Shown: positions 16,103-23,132 of the stretch, piece by piece
Position numbering within the stretch: the stretch's first letter is position 1
Layout of the letters: each line of letters begins with the position of its first letter
Translations under genes and position numbers: made by a program
Notes under the pieces: model-generated
What the model saw: only the letters and a program-made list of their open reading frames with translations
What the model was told of the DNA's origin: nothing
The model's database searches: none
NCBI GenBank assembly: GCA_038237235.1
Contig: JBBRYW010000025.1
Span: 1-30,191 of the forward strand
DNA from: JBBRYW01 sp038237235
GTDB lineage: Bacteria > Actinomycetota > Thermoleophilia > Gaiellales > Gaiellaceae
Direction of reading: 5' to 3'
DNA length: 30,191 bases

Positions 16103-16741
16103 ATGCACACACCGTCGTTCGCGGGCTTCCCGCAGGAGGCGTTCACCTTTTTCGACGCGATTGCGCGCGACACCTCGTGGCACGAGGTCAACGCCCAGCG
16201 CGAGCTCCACGCGCGCGTCGTCCGCGCGCCGATGCTCGAGCTGGCAGCCGCGCTGGAGCCGGAGTTTGGTGCCTCCTACGTGTACCGCCTGCACCGAAGC
16301 CCGGGTCTGTGGACACACCAGTACGCGTACGTCGCCCTGGCCGACACGATCGTCCTCGGGCTCTCGCTGTCGCTGGAGGGGCTCACAGTGGAGGGCGGCT
16401 GGCTCCGCAGCTCGAGAGACCAGGTGGAACGCTACCGGACCGCCGTCGCCGCCAGCCGGCTCGGCGAGGAGCTCGAGGCGATCCTCGACGAGCTCCGCGG
16501 TCGCGGATATACCCTGCTCGGCGTCCGCCTCTCGTCGCGGCCGCGCGGCGTCGCCACCGACCACCCGCGTATCGACCTCCTGCGCCACCGGTCGCTGCTG
16601 GCGGAACGGAACCTCGGCCGGGGATCGTGGATCTCGGCCCCTGAGGCGCTCGAGCGGGTCCGCACCGAGTGGCGGGCGCTTCGGCCTCTGACCGACTGGT
16701 TCGCTCAACACGTCGGGCCGCGCGAGCGGCGGCGGACGTGA
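16103..16741 (+). CDS. DUF2461 family protein, variant with shortened core motif
   Basis: 212 residues. The N-terminus 'FAGFPQEAFTFFDAIARDTSWHEVNAQREL' and the middle/C-terminal helices fit DUF2461 (TIGR02453). In typical members the next conserved block is an R-D-x-R-F-S-x-D-K-x-P-Y-K type motif. Here the corresponding part reads 'YVYRLHRSPGLWTHQYAYVAL', so the Phe-Ser-x-Asp-Lys part is missing. The function of the family is unknown. It follows the small membrane protein by 44 bases on the same strand. Confidence 0.65.
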   Translation: MHTPSFAGFPQEAFTFFDAIARDTSWHEVNAQRELHARVVRAPMLELAAALEPEFGASYVYRLHRSPGLWTHQYAYVALADTIVLGLSLSLEGLTVEGGWLRSSRDQVERYRTAVAASRLGEELEAILDELRGRGYTLLGVRLSSRPRGVATDHPRIDLLRHRSLLAERNLGRGSWISAPEALERVRTEWRALRPLTDWFAQHVGPRERRRT

Positions 16742-16767
16742 GCTGCTCATCGGCGCACCTGCTCAGG

Positions 16768-17637
16768 TCAGTTCGAGACCCCGATCAACGCTCCGCCGGC
16801 GACGACGAGAGCAGCGCCCGCGAGGATCCTTCGCCCCACGAGCTCGCTCCGGCCGATGAAGAGCGCCGACAGCGTGACGCCCCAGAGCGATTCGGTCGCG
16901 ACGAGCGGGCTGACGACGGTGACGCGGCCGCGGTAGTACGCCTCGAATAGAGCTGCGTAGGAGGCTCCGAGCAACAGCCCTGCCGGCAGGAATGCGCGTC
17001 CTGCCTGGGCCAGTCGGGCGAGCCGGAACCGCTCGCCTCCCGCAAGAGACAGGAGGACGAGCGTCAGCGTGCCCGAGAGCAACGTCGTCGAGCAGGCGAC
17101 GAGCGGCGAGACGCCCGTCTGACCCGCGAGCCAGCGGACGAGACTGTCGCGGGTCGAGAAAAGCAGTGTCGCGGCGAACGCCAGGCCGAGCCCGATCAGC
17201 CGGAAGTGCTCCGGGCGGACGCGCTCGCTCGCGAGCGCAAGGCCACCAAGGACGACGAGCACCGCCCCGGTCACGAGCGGGGCGCGCAGCGGCTCGTGCA
17301 GGGCGGCCAGCGCGATGGCGCCCGAGACGAGCGGCGCGGTTCCGACCACGATCGACGCTCGCGATGGGCCGGCCTCGGCGATCGCACGGGTGAAGAGGAG
17401 GTTCGAAAGGCCCGGAGAGAGAATGCCGGCGAGGGCGAACGGCCAGACGGCCGAGATAGTCGAGTCGCCTTGATTCGGCACGACGAACGCAACCAGCGCC
17501 GAGACGGCGAACGCGATCGCCGTCATGGCAACCGAGGCGAGCCGAGCATCATTCGCGCGGGAGAAGCCGAGCCGGATGGCGACCGTCATGGCCCCGAACA
17601 GTGAGGCCGAGACGAGCGACAGCGCGACGGCGGCCAT
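16768..17637 (-). CDS. EamA/DMT family transporter
   Basis: 289 residues with about ten hydrophobic helices in two repeated halves, the usual EamA layout. Helix 1 is 'LSLVSASLFGAMTVAIRLG'; the first half ends with 'PLVTGAVLVVLGGLALAS', and the second half ends with 'RILAGAALVVAGGALIGV'. The conserved Pro/Glu-containing ends of helices 4 and 9 are visible ('APLVSGAIALAALHEPL', 'PLVATESLWGVTLSALFIG'). Such proteins export or import small metabolites; the substrate is unknown. The gene lies 16 bases downstream of the metallophosphatase stop on the same strand, so the two may form an operon. Confidence 0.87.
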   Translation of the reverse strand: MAAVALSLVSASLFGAMTVAIRLGFSRANDARLASVAMTAIAFAVSALVAFVVPNQGDSTISAVWPFALAGILSPGLSNLLFTRAIAEAGPSRASIVVGTAPLVSGAIALAALHEPLRAPLVTGAVLVVLGGLALASERVRPEHFRLIGLGLAFAATLLFSTRDSLVRWLAGQTGVSPLVACSTTLLSGTLTLVLLSLAGGERFRLARLAQAGRAFLPAGLLLGASYAALFEAYYRGRVTVVSPLVATESLWGVTLSALFIGRSELVGRRILAGAALVVAGGALIGVSN

Positions 17638-17653
17638 CGCCGCAGGCTAGAGA

Positions 17654-19063
17654 TTAGCCGAGCCGCCCGTGGAGGCGGGGCGCCGGCGCGCGCACCGGGC
17701 CGCTTCGCGCCAGGTGCTCCTCTACGGCCTCCCTCATGATCGTCGGGAGGTCGTACGCGACCGCGCCCTCCGAACGCGAACGGCCCCACGACTCGTCGAC
17801 GTAGCCGCCGTACGGCTCGAGCTCCCAGTCGCTGCCGGCAACGCGATAGGCGCGGCCGTCCTCGACCGGAACTCCGGCCACGAGCAGCTCGCCGTCTCGC
17901 ACCTCAGCTCCGCTCACATGAAGCAGGCCGCGAGGCCTGCCGCGCAGGGCGCGAGCGCTCGTGTCGGCGGCGAGGTCAGGGTCGAGGCCGCGCGCGACGA
18001 CGGCTCGGAGCTGCGCGCCGGTCCAGCTGGCGGCCGCCGGGTTGCCCGGGCTCGAGCACATCTCCCAGAGCGTCTCGCGCCGCAGGGAGCCGGCGGGCAG
18101 AGGCCCGTCGAACGCAATGCCGGCGGCGGCCAGCCCGACATCGCCCCGCATCCGGTCGCGCACAACGTCCGCCATGAAGCTCGCCGCGGCGCACTCCCGG
18201 TCGTAGGCGTGGTCGAGCGGCTCGACGAGCTCGCCGACCACCCCCGACAGGAACGCCTCCAGCTCTGGCTCGATCATGCGCTCCTCAAGGAGCACGGCGG
18301 CGAGCGGCGGCGTCTCCAGAGGGACGGGGTCGACGCGCACGTCCACGACGCGCGCCGGGGCGTCGAGCGCCAACTCGATCCGGCCGACGTGCTCGGCGTA
18401 CTGGCCCGCCTGCGCGACCAGCACGTTTCCGACCCATTCGCCGCGCGGTAGTAGGTCGTGCGAATGCGCGCCGATTACCGCCGTCACCTTCCCCTGCAGG
18501 CGGCCGGCGAGCTTCACGTCGGCAGGGAGCCCGAGGTGCGAGAGGACGAGCACGACGTCGGCGTCTTCCCGGTCGAGAGTGCCGGCCAGCTCGCGAACGA
18601 GCGGCGCCGGATCCAGCGAGCGCAGGCCGAATAGCCGGTCGACCGGCGGCCACGGATCCGTCACGCCGATGAGGCCGAGACGCACTCCGCCACGCTCGAG
18701 CAGGACATGGCTTCGAGCGCCTTCGATCAGGTCGCCATCCGGCCGCCGCAGGTTCGCAAGCAGGAGCGGATAGCGTGCGACGGCCGCGTGCTCCGCGACA
18801 ACCTGCGGCCCGTACCGCAGCCAGGCAGCGTTGCCGACTGCCGCAGCCTCACACCCTGCCGCATTCAGCAGCCGGTGCATCGCAACACCTTTCGTCAGGT
18901 TGCTGATCCGCGTGGTCGTCTCCTCCACGTCTCCGACATCGACGTAGACGACGAACGCGTCGCGTTCCTCCGCCTGCGTGCGCTCGACAAGCGTCGCCAC
19001 CCGCGCCAGAGCCTCGACGCGGCCGTGGATGTCGTTCGTGTGCAGGACGATCAGCCGCTCCAT
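17654..19063 (-). CDS. 5'-nucleotidase-like metallophosphatase with altered catalytic dyad
   Basis: 469 residues from ATG 19063; an upstream extension in the same frame is not family-like. The metallophosphatase domain (about 1-265) keeps the metal ligands: 'HTNDIHGR' (D11, H13), 'DVGDVEE' (D45), N78, 'LVLSHLG' (H176) and 'GAHSHD' (H200, H202). The usual G-N-H-E-F-D block, which carries the catalytic His-Asp dyad of UshA-type enzymes, reads 'GNAAWLRYG', so both dyad residues are missing. The 5'-nucleotidase C-terminal domain spans about 285-450, with 'AAAGIAFDGPLPAGSLRRE' and the substrate-stacking region near 'YGGYVDES'. There is no signal peptide, so it is probably cytoplasmic. The hydrolytic activity is uncertain. 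It is followed by the EamA transporter. Confidence 0.85.
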   Translation of the reverse strand: MERLIVLHTNDIHGRVEALARVATLVERTQAEERDAFVVYVDVGDVEETTTRISNLTKGVAMHRLLNAAGCEAAAVGNAAWLRYGPQVVAEHAAVARYPLLLANLRRPDGDLIEGARSHVLLERGGVRLGLIGVTDPWPPVDRLFGLRSLDPAPLVRELAGTLDREDADVVLVLSHLGLPADVKLAGRLQGKVTAVIGAHSHDLLPRGEWVGNVLVAQAGQYAEHVGRIELALDAPARVVDVRVDPVPLETPPLAAVLLEERMIEPELEAFLSGVVGELVEPLDHAYDRECAAASFMADVVRDRMRGDVGLAAAGIAFDGPLPAGSLRRETLWEMCSSPGNPAAASWTGAQLRAVVARGLDPDLAADTSARALRGRPRGLLHVSGAEVRDGELLVAGVPVEDGRAYRVAGSDWELEPYGGYVDESWGRSRSEGAVAYDLPTIMREAVEEHLARSGPVRAPAPRLHGRLG

Positions 19064-19087
19064 CCGGCTGGCTAGCGTACGCGGAGA

Positions 19088-19250
19088 GTGACGTTGCTCG
19101 CCGCCACCGGAGTCCGGAAGTCCTTCGGCAGCCGCGCCATCCTCGAGAGGATCGAGCTCGTCGTCCACGAACGGGCCGCCTCGGGGAGGCGGAGAGGCGC
19201 ACTCGTACGAGGGTGGCTACAGCGACTGGTCGCGGCGCGCGAGCGCCGAT
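19088..19250 (+). pseudogene. ABC-F ATPase remnant, both ABC cores deleted
   Basis: From GTG 19088 the frame reads 'TLLAATGVRKSFGSRAILER' then 'IELVVHE', the standard beginning of an ABC-F protein. The Walker A that should follow is absent. In another frame at 19200-19229 comes 'HSYEGGYSDW', the Y-x-G-x-Y-S/D motif found just after the first ABC domain of ABC-F proteins. A deletion of several hundred bases that is not a multiple of three explains both. Nothing of the second ABC domain remains. The remnant runs into the 3' end of the convergent minus-strand gene. The intact family protects or assists ribosomes (EttA/Uup/antibiotic resistance types). Confidence 0.6.
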
Positions 19251-19837
19251 GTGAGCACCCGGGCGTAGGCGGCAGGAAGACGCCGGCGGGCAGTCGCGAG
19301 CGCCTCGCGGAGCGCCTGTCCCGCGCCGGAGTCGAGCAGGCCCTCGCCGTGGCCGACGAAGACCATCCTCGGCTCGAAGCCGCCGAGCCTTCGCCTCGGC
19401 GGGATCAGTCGGAGGATCGGGTGCACGCCCAGCCGGTCGCGGCTCGAGCGGTAGTAAGGCGCGGTGCCGAGCGCGTCGGCACAGACCAGGACGCGCTCGG
19501 CAGGCCACCAGAGGGCAACCTCCTGCCAGGCTCGCCCCTTGCGGACGAGCGCGAAGGTGAAGGGCGCGCCGGCAATCGGCTCGTGCGGCACCCGGTGATG
19601 CGGCACGCCCAGCCGCCGCGCCAGAGACGCGCAGTCTCGATCGTGCCGGTCGAGCAGCTGGATCACGCCCGCCGGCTCGCCCGCCTCGCGGATTCGCTCC
19701 TCGACGCCCTCCCCGTCGACGGGATCGATGGGCCAGACCCGGCCTGCGGCGACGAGCGCGTGCGAGCAGCGCTGCAAGGGCTCGCCGACGATCCAGCCGA
19801 AGCCGGCACTCCATTCGTCGCAGAAGCGAACGCGCAC
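19217..19837 (-). CDS. Hypothetical protein, possibly a degenerate metallo-beta-lactamase fold
   Basis: 206 residues. The pattern 'VIQLLDRHDRDCASLARRLG', 'VALWWPAERVLVCADALG' and 'FEPRMVFVGHGEGLL' follows the order of secondary elements in MBL-fold proteins: a metal-loop turn, a strand with Asp, and a late G-H-G. The classical H-x-H-x-D-H motif is absent and only partial ligands remain, so a hydrolase role is doubtful. It begins 10 bases after the ClpP paralogue stop on the same strand and is probably co-transcribed with it. The last residues overlap the ABC-F remnant on the opposite strand, so the C-terminus may have changed during that deletion. I cannot give a function. Confidence 0.55.
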   Translation of the reverse strand: MRVRFCDEWSAGFGWIVGEPLQRCSHALVAAGRVWPIDPVDGEGVEERIREAGEPAGVIQLLDRHDRDCASLARRLGVPHHRVPHEPIAGAPFTFALVRKGRAWQEVALWWPAERVLVCADALGTAPYYRSSRDRLGVHPILRLIPPRRRLGGFEPRMVFVGHGEGLLDSGAGQALREALATARRRLPAAYARVLTSALARRDQSL

Positions 19838-19847
19838 TCGGGCGAGG

Positions 19848-20465
19848 TTACCCAGCAGGGACCGGGAAGGCAGCTCCGTTCCGCGGCTCGACGATCTCGT
19901 CGATCAGCCCGTAGTCCCGCGCCTCCCGGGGGGTCATGAAGCGATCGCGGTCGATGTCCTTCATCACCTGCTCGACGGGCTTCGCCGAATGATGGCCGAT
20001 GATCTCGGCCATCCGCCGCGTCAGCGCGAGCACCTCGCGGGCCTGGATCTCGATGTCGACCGGAGCCCCGCGGAAGCCGGCCGATCCCTGGTGGATCATG
20101 ATTTTCGAGTTCGGAAGCGCGAAGCGTTTCCCGGGGGCTCCGCCGGCCAGCACCATTGCTGCGGCCGACATTCCCATCCCGAGGCACATCGTCCGCACGT
20201 CGGGCTTGACGAACTGCATCGTGTCGTAGATCGCCATTCCCGCGTAGGCCTCTCCACCCGGCGAGTTGATGTAGAGGCTGACGTCCTTCTCCGGGTCCTC
20301 GGCCTCGAGGAAGAGAAGCTGGGCGGTGATGACGTTCGCCAGTTCTGCGGTCACCTCGGTGCCGAGGAAGACGATGCGCTCCCTGAGCAGGCGCGAGTAG
20401 ATATCGAAAGCACGCTCGACGCGGCCGTCCGAGTCGATCACCATCGGAATCAGCTGGTTCTGCAC
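19848..20465 (-). CDS. clpP: ATP-dependent Clp protease proteolytic subunit (ClpP paralogue)
   Basis: 205 residues. The start GTG 20465 follows GGAGG by 6 bases. It keeps the ClpP fold and triad: Ser100 in 'CLGMGMSAAAMVLAGG', His125 in 'NSKIMIHQG' and Asp174 in 'DRDRFMTPREA'. 'RERIVFLG', 'LYINSPGGE' and 'YDTMQFVKPDV' are standard. The residues before the active Ser are G-M-G-M, where most ClpPs have G-Q-A-A, which suggests a specialised paralogue. The clpX/clpC partners are not in the window, and ClpP genes next to tig/clpX would be the housekeeping copies. The gene is divergent from an SRPBCC/ArsR operon with two operators between them, so it may share that control. Confidence 0.93.
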   Translation of the reverse strand: MQNQLIPMVIDSDGRVERAFDIYSRLLRERIVFLGTEVTAELANVITAQLLFLEAEDPEKDVSLYINSPGGEAYAGMAIYDTMQFVKPDVRTMCLGMGMSAAAMVLAGGAPGKRFALPNSKIMIHQGSAGFRGAPVDIEIQAREVLALTRRMAEIIGHHSAKPVEQVMKDIDRDRFMTPREARDYGLIDEIVEPRNGAAFPVPAG

Positions 20466-20484
20466 CGCCCACCTCCGGTAAAGT

Positions 20485-20526
20485 GCAACTTGTTAGTTGC
20501 GTATCATAGTGCAACCGATTGGTTGC
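20485..20526 (+). promoter_or_regulatory. Two tandem ArsR-type operators (GCAACYNNTTRGTTGC)
   Basis: Two 16-bp inverted repeats, at 20485-20500 and 20511-20526, share G-C-A-A-C-(N6)-G-T-T-G-C and are embedded in a longer direct repeat (A-GTGCAAC...GTTGCGT). They start 26 bp apart, between the divergent clpP paralogue and the SRPBCC/ArsR pair. This is the form of site bound by ArsR-family dimers in SRPBCC operons. A TATCAT sequence lies between the two copies. Confidence 0.7.
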
Positions 20527-20547
20527 GTGTCGAGAGAGGAGTGCTCC

Positions 20548-20934
20548 GTGACGACCGAGGTTCGCCGAGAGATCGTGCTCCCAGCCCCGCCCGACGACGT
20601 GTGGGCCGCCCTGACGGAGGCCGAGCGGCTCGAGGAGTGGTTTGCGAACGACGTCGAGCTCGACGCCCAGCCGGGCGGCGAGGGCACGTTCCGCTGGGAC
20701 GACGGCGAGGAGCGCCACGCGGTCGTCGAGGTCGCCGACGAGGGTCGCCGGCTCTCATTCGACTGGAGCGACGGCGATGCGGTCTCGACGGTCGACTTCA
20801 CGCTCGAGGAGGTCGACGAGGGCACACGGTTGACGGTGATCGAGACGACTCCGACGGCGCTTGCGACCTGCGCCGGCGAATGGATCTGGGCGCTCGAGCT
20901 GTGGGCGCTCGCGAGCCAGCCGGCCGCCGTCTAG
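20548..20934 (+). CDS. SRPBCC (AHSA1-like) domain protein
   Basis: 128 residues from GTG 20548, supported by GAGGAG at 20536-20541. The fold starts 'VRREIVLPAPPDDVWAALTE', then 'LEEWFANDVELDAQPGGEG', 'GRRLSFDWSDGDAVSTVDF' and 'TRLTVIET'. The C-terminal helix ends 'WIWALELWALASQPAAV'. AHSA1/SRPBCC proteins bind hydrophobic ligands in a helix-grip cavity; in bacteria they are typically paired with an ArsR regulator, as here. The ligand and catalytic role, if any, are unknown. The ArsR gene starts four bases after this stop, giving an operon probably repressed by its own second product. Confidence 0.87.
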   Translation: MTTEVRREIVLPAPPDDVWAALTEAERLEEWFANDVELDAQPGGEGTFRWDDGEERHAVVEVADEGRRLSFDWSDGDAVSTVDFTLEEVDEGTRLTVIETTPTALATCAGEWIWALELWALASQPAAV

Positions 20935-20938
20935 CCGC

Positions 20939-21274
20939 ATGTTCTCGACCCGCAAGGGGGCCGGCGCCGGGGAGGTCTTCGACGCGCTCGCCGACGGAAA
21001 CCGGCGCGAGCTCGTCATGCGCCTCGCCGAGCGCGACACCGCGACGGCGACCGAGCTGTCGGCGGAGCTGCCTCTCACGCGGCAGGGCGTCGCGAAGCAT
21101 CTCGCCGCGCTGCGGGACGCGGGGCTCGTCGCGCCTCAGCGGCGCGGACGCGAGATGCGGTACCGCCTGACGCCGGCGCCGCTCGGTGACGCGATCTCCT
21201 GGATGGCCTCGGTCGAAGCTCGCTGGGACGAGTGCTTGGGCGCGCTCGAGCGCCATCTCCGGGAGAGGGCCTAG
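20939..21274 (+). CDS. ArsR family transcriptional regulator
   Basis: 111 residues from ATG 20939. Winged-helix features are 'VFDALADGNRRELVMRLAE' (helix 1), 'TATELSAELPLTRQGVAKHLAALRDAGLV' (helix-turn-helix; Q-x-V-x-K-H in the recognition helix) and the wing 'RRGREMRYRLTPAPL'. The C-terminal 'WMASVEARWDECLGALERHL' is the helix usual in the SRPBCC-linked ArsR group. No ELCVCDLM-type metal-binding motif is present, so it probably does not sense metal through the classical Cys site. The tandem GCAAC...GTTGC repeats upstream of the operon are the likely binding site. Confidence 0.9.
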   Translation: MFSTRKGAGAGEVFDALADGNRRELVMRLAERDTATATELSAELPLTRQGVAKHLAALRDAGLVAPQRRGREMRYRLTPAPLGDAISWMASVEARWDECLGALERHLRERA

Positions 21275-21284
21275 GCGCCGCTTG

Positions 21285-22139
21285 CTAGGCCGTGAGCCGG
21301 CGCGTGATCTCCGCCGCAAAACGGTCGGCCGCTCCTTGCCCGAAAGCGAGGTAAAGCGACGGCTCGGTGAGCTCGAGCTCCAGCAGAAGCGGCCGGCCGT
21401 CGGAGCCCGGCACGAGGTCGACCCGGGCGTAGAGCAGATCGGACCGCGGGAACGGCATCGCCTCGAGGGCCGCGTCGGCCAGCGCCTGCTCCTCGGGCTC
21501 GGCCGCGCGCGGCTCGATCGTCTCCTCGAGGTACAGCACGGTGCCCGGACCCCGCCCCGGCCGCAGGAGCGCCGCCTTGCCGAAGGCGTGAGAGAAGGCG
21601 TTGCCGAGGTAGACGAGGCCGGTCTCGCCGCGTGCTTCGATGCCGCCAAGATACGGCTGGACGAGGACCGCGCGGCCCGCGGCGTGGAGTGCTTGGACGT
21701 GGGCCAGGGCGCGGTCCTCCTCGCCGACGCGATACCACGCCGCGTTCCGGGAGCCGGCCGACACGGCCGGCTTGACGACGAACGGCTCGGCCGGCGCTCG
21801 GAACGGATCACCCGGCTCGAGGAGCCGCGTGGAAACGACGGCCACGCCCGCTGCCGCGAGCTCGAGCAAATACCGCTTGTCAGTGTTCCAGCGCAGGATC
21901 CCGAGCGGATTCAGGACGCGGGGCAGCGTCTCGGCCCAACCGAGGAAGACCCCTCGGCGCTCAGCGTAGTCCCAGGTGGAGCAGCAGACGACGAGATCGA
22001 ACGACTCCCACTCGACTCCCGGGTCGTCCCAGACGGCGGGTACCGCCTCGACGCCCCGACGGGCCAGCGCCTCGATCAGAAGGGGCCCGTCGGCGTCGAG
22101 ATCGGGTACTTCAGCACACGTGGCGAGCGCTATCCGCAC
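21285..22139 (-). CDS. ATP-grasp family ligase, RimK/DcsG-like
   Basis: 284 residues from GTG 22139 ('MRIALATCAEVPDLDADG'). The N-terminal pre-ATP-grasp part has 'FDLVVCCSTWDYAERRGVFLGWAE' and 'NPLGILRWNTDKRYLLELAAAG'. The ATP-grasp core has 'EPFVVKPAVSAGSRNAAWYR' (ATP-binding Lys), 'VLVQPYLGGIEARGETGLVYL' and the metal-binding end 'LYARVDLVPGSDGRPLLLELEL'. The order matches the group containing the cycloserine-forming ligase DcsG and many uncharacterised members that join carboxylates to amines. Its substrate is unknown. It starts 28 bases after the stop of the HtrA-like protease on the same strand. Confidence 0.82.
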   Translation of the reverse strand: MRIALATCAEVPDLDADGPLLIEALARRGVEAVPAVWDDPGVEWESFDLVVCCSTWDYAERRGVFLGWAETLPRVLNPLGILRWNTDKRYLLELAAAGVAVVSTRLLEPGDPFRAPAEPFVVKPAVSAGSRNAAWYRVGEEDRALAHVQALHAAGRAVLVQPYLGGIEARGETGLVYLGNAFSHAFGKAALLRPGRGPGTVLYLEETIEPRAAEPEEQALADAALEAMPFPRSDLLYARVDLVPGSDGRPLLLELELTEPSLYLAFGQGAADRFAAEITRRLTA

Positions 22140-22167
22140 CGGACGAGAACCGCACGCGCAAATGCCC

Positions 22168-23073
22168 TCAGGCGGCCTGCTCGGAGGCACTCGTGAACGG
22201 AACGACGACGTCACGCTCCTCCGCTCCGCGCAGGACGGTGAGCGTCACCGTCCCTCCCACCTCGAGCGAGTCGAGTGCCCGGTAGAGAGCGTCCACGCCC
22301 GTGAGGGGGTCGCCGCCCACGGCGACAATCAGATCGCCGCGCTCGATCCCGGCCCGCTCGGCGGGAGATCCTTCGAACGCTTTCCGGACGAGAATGCCGT
22401 CCCGCTCCGGCAGGCCGACCGCACGGCGCATCCTGCGCGCGGCCCGTGGCGGGGCGATCAGAATCCCGAGCGTCGCACGCGAGGGCGACTCGCCACGGCC
22501 AAGTGCTTCCGTCTGCTCCCTGAAGCTCTCGCTCGCCGCAAGGGCGAGGATGAGCCCGCCGTCGAGCCTGAGCGTGTTCAGGCCGAGCAGCCGTCCCTGG
22601 GCGTCGACGAGCGGCCCGCCCGACGAGCCCCGCGGCAGCGGCGCCGTGTGCTCGATGCTGTCGCCGATCTGCCGCCCCCGCGGGCCGCGGAAGCTGCGCC
22701 CGATCGACGAGACGAGCCCGAACGTCACGCGGAGGCCTCGGCCGCCCGGATTGGCGAGGGCGAACACCGGCGTGCCGACGGTCGCGGAGGCCGGCGACCA
22801 CTCGACCGGCTGCACGTCGCCGGTGTCCGCGGAGATGACCGCGACATCGCCGTCCGTGTCGACTCCTTCGAGGCGCCCCTCCGCCTCGCGGCCGTCGGCG
22901 AAGACCACCGTAACCTCGTCGCCGCGCAGCGTGTGCGCATTCGTCAGCACCTTGCCAGGCGCAATCACGACGCCCGAGGCCGCGAACCTGCGCCTGCCGA
23001 CGCCGACCACAGCCGGGCCGACCCGCTGCTCGGCGCCCTTGACCGCCGCGTGAATTTCTTCCAGTACTCCCAT
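22168..23073 (-). CDS. HtrA/DegP-like trypsin-fold serine protease with PDZ domain, no signal sequence
   Basis: 301 residues. ATG 23073 is chosen because AAGGAGG lies 4 bases before it. Catalytic triad: His47 in 'LTNAHTL', Asp76 in 'DTDGDVAVI' and Ser151 in 'PRGSSGGPLVD'. One PDZ domain spans about residues 195-290, with 'DGILVRKAFEGSPAERAGIERGD' and 'LIVAVGGDPLTG' visible. Typical actinobacterial HtrA proteins carry a membrane helix or signal peptide. None is seen here, so this version is predicted to be cytoplasmic. It faces the HxlR regulator across a 59-base region with overlapping inverted repeats and probably forms an operon with the ATP-grasp gene downstream. Confidence 0.9.
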   Translation of the reverse strand: MGVLEEIHAAVKGAEQRVGPAVVGVGRRRFAASGVVIAPGKVLTNAHTLRGDEVTVVFADGREAEGRLEGVDTDGDVAVISADTGDVQPVEWSPASATVGTPVFALANPGGRGLRVTFGLVSSIGRSFRGPRGRQIGDSIEHTAPLPRGSSGGPLVDAQGRLLGLNTLRLDGGLILALAASESFREQTEALGRGESPSRATLGILIAPPRAARRMRRAVGLPERDGILVRKAFEGSPAERAGIERGDLIVAVGGDPLTGVDALYRALDSLEVGGTVTLTVLRGAEERDVVVPFTSASEQAA

Positions 23074-23086
23074 CACTCCTCCTTAC

Positions 23087-23106
23087 TTGCTATTTGCAAG
23101 TCGCAA
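23087..23106 (+). promoter_or_regulatory. Overlapping TTGC-N5-GCAA inverted repeats (probable HxlR operator)
   Basis: TTGC-TATTT-GCAA (23087-23099) and TTGC-AAGTC-GCAA (23094-23106) overlap in the divergent region between the htrA-like and hxlR-like genes. The first extends to a longer palindrome, ACTTGC-N5-GCAAGT (23085-23101). A third half-site, AGCAAG, lies at 23111-23116. The position lets one regulator control both directions. Confidence 0.55.
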
Positions 23107-23132
23107 CCTTAGCAAGAGCCGCCGACGTTACG

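Noticed and set aside
19728..21170. A 480-residue plus-strand frame across clpP and the SRPBCC gene
   Set aside because: It is antisense to clpP and crosses the operators; ClpP, SRPBCC and ArsR account for the region.
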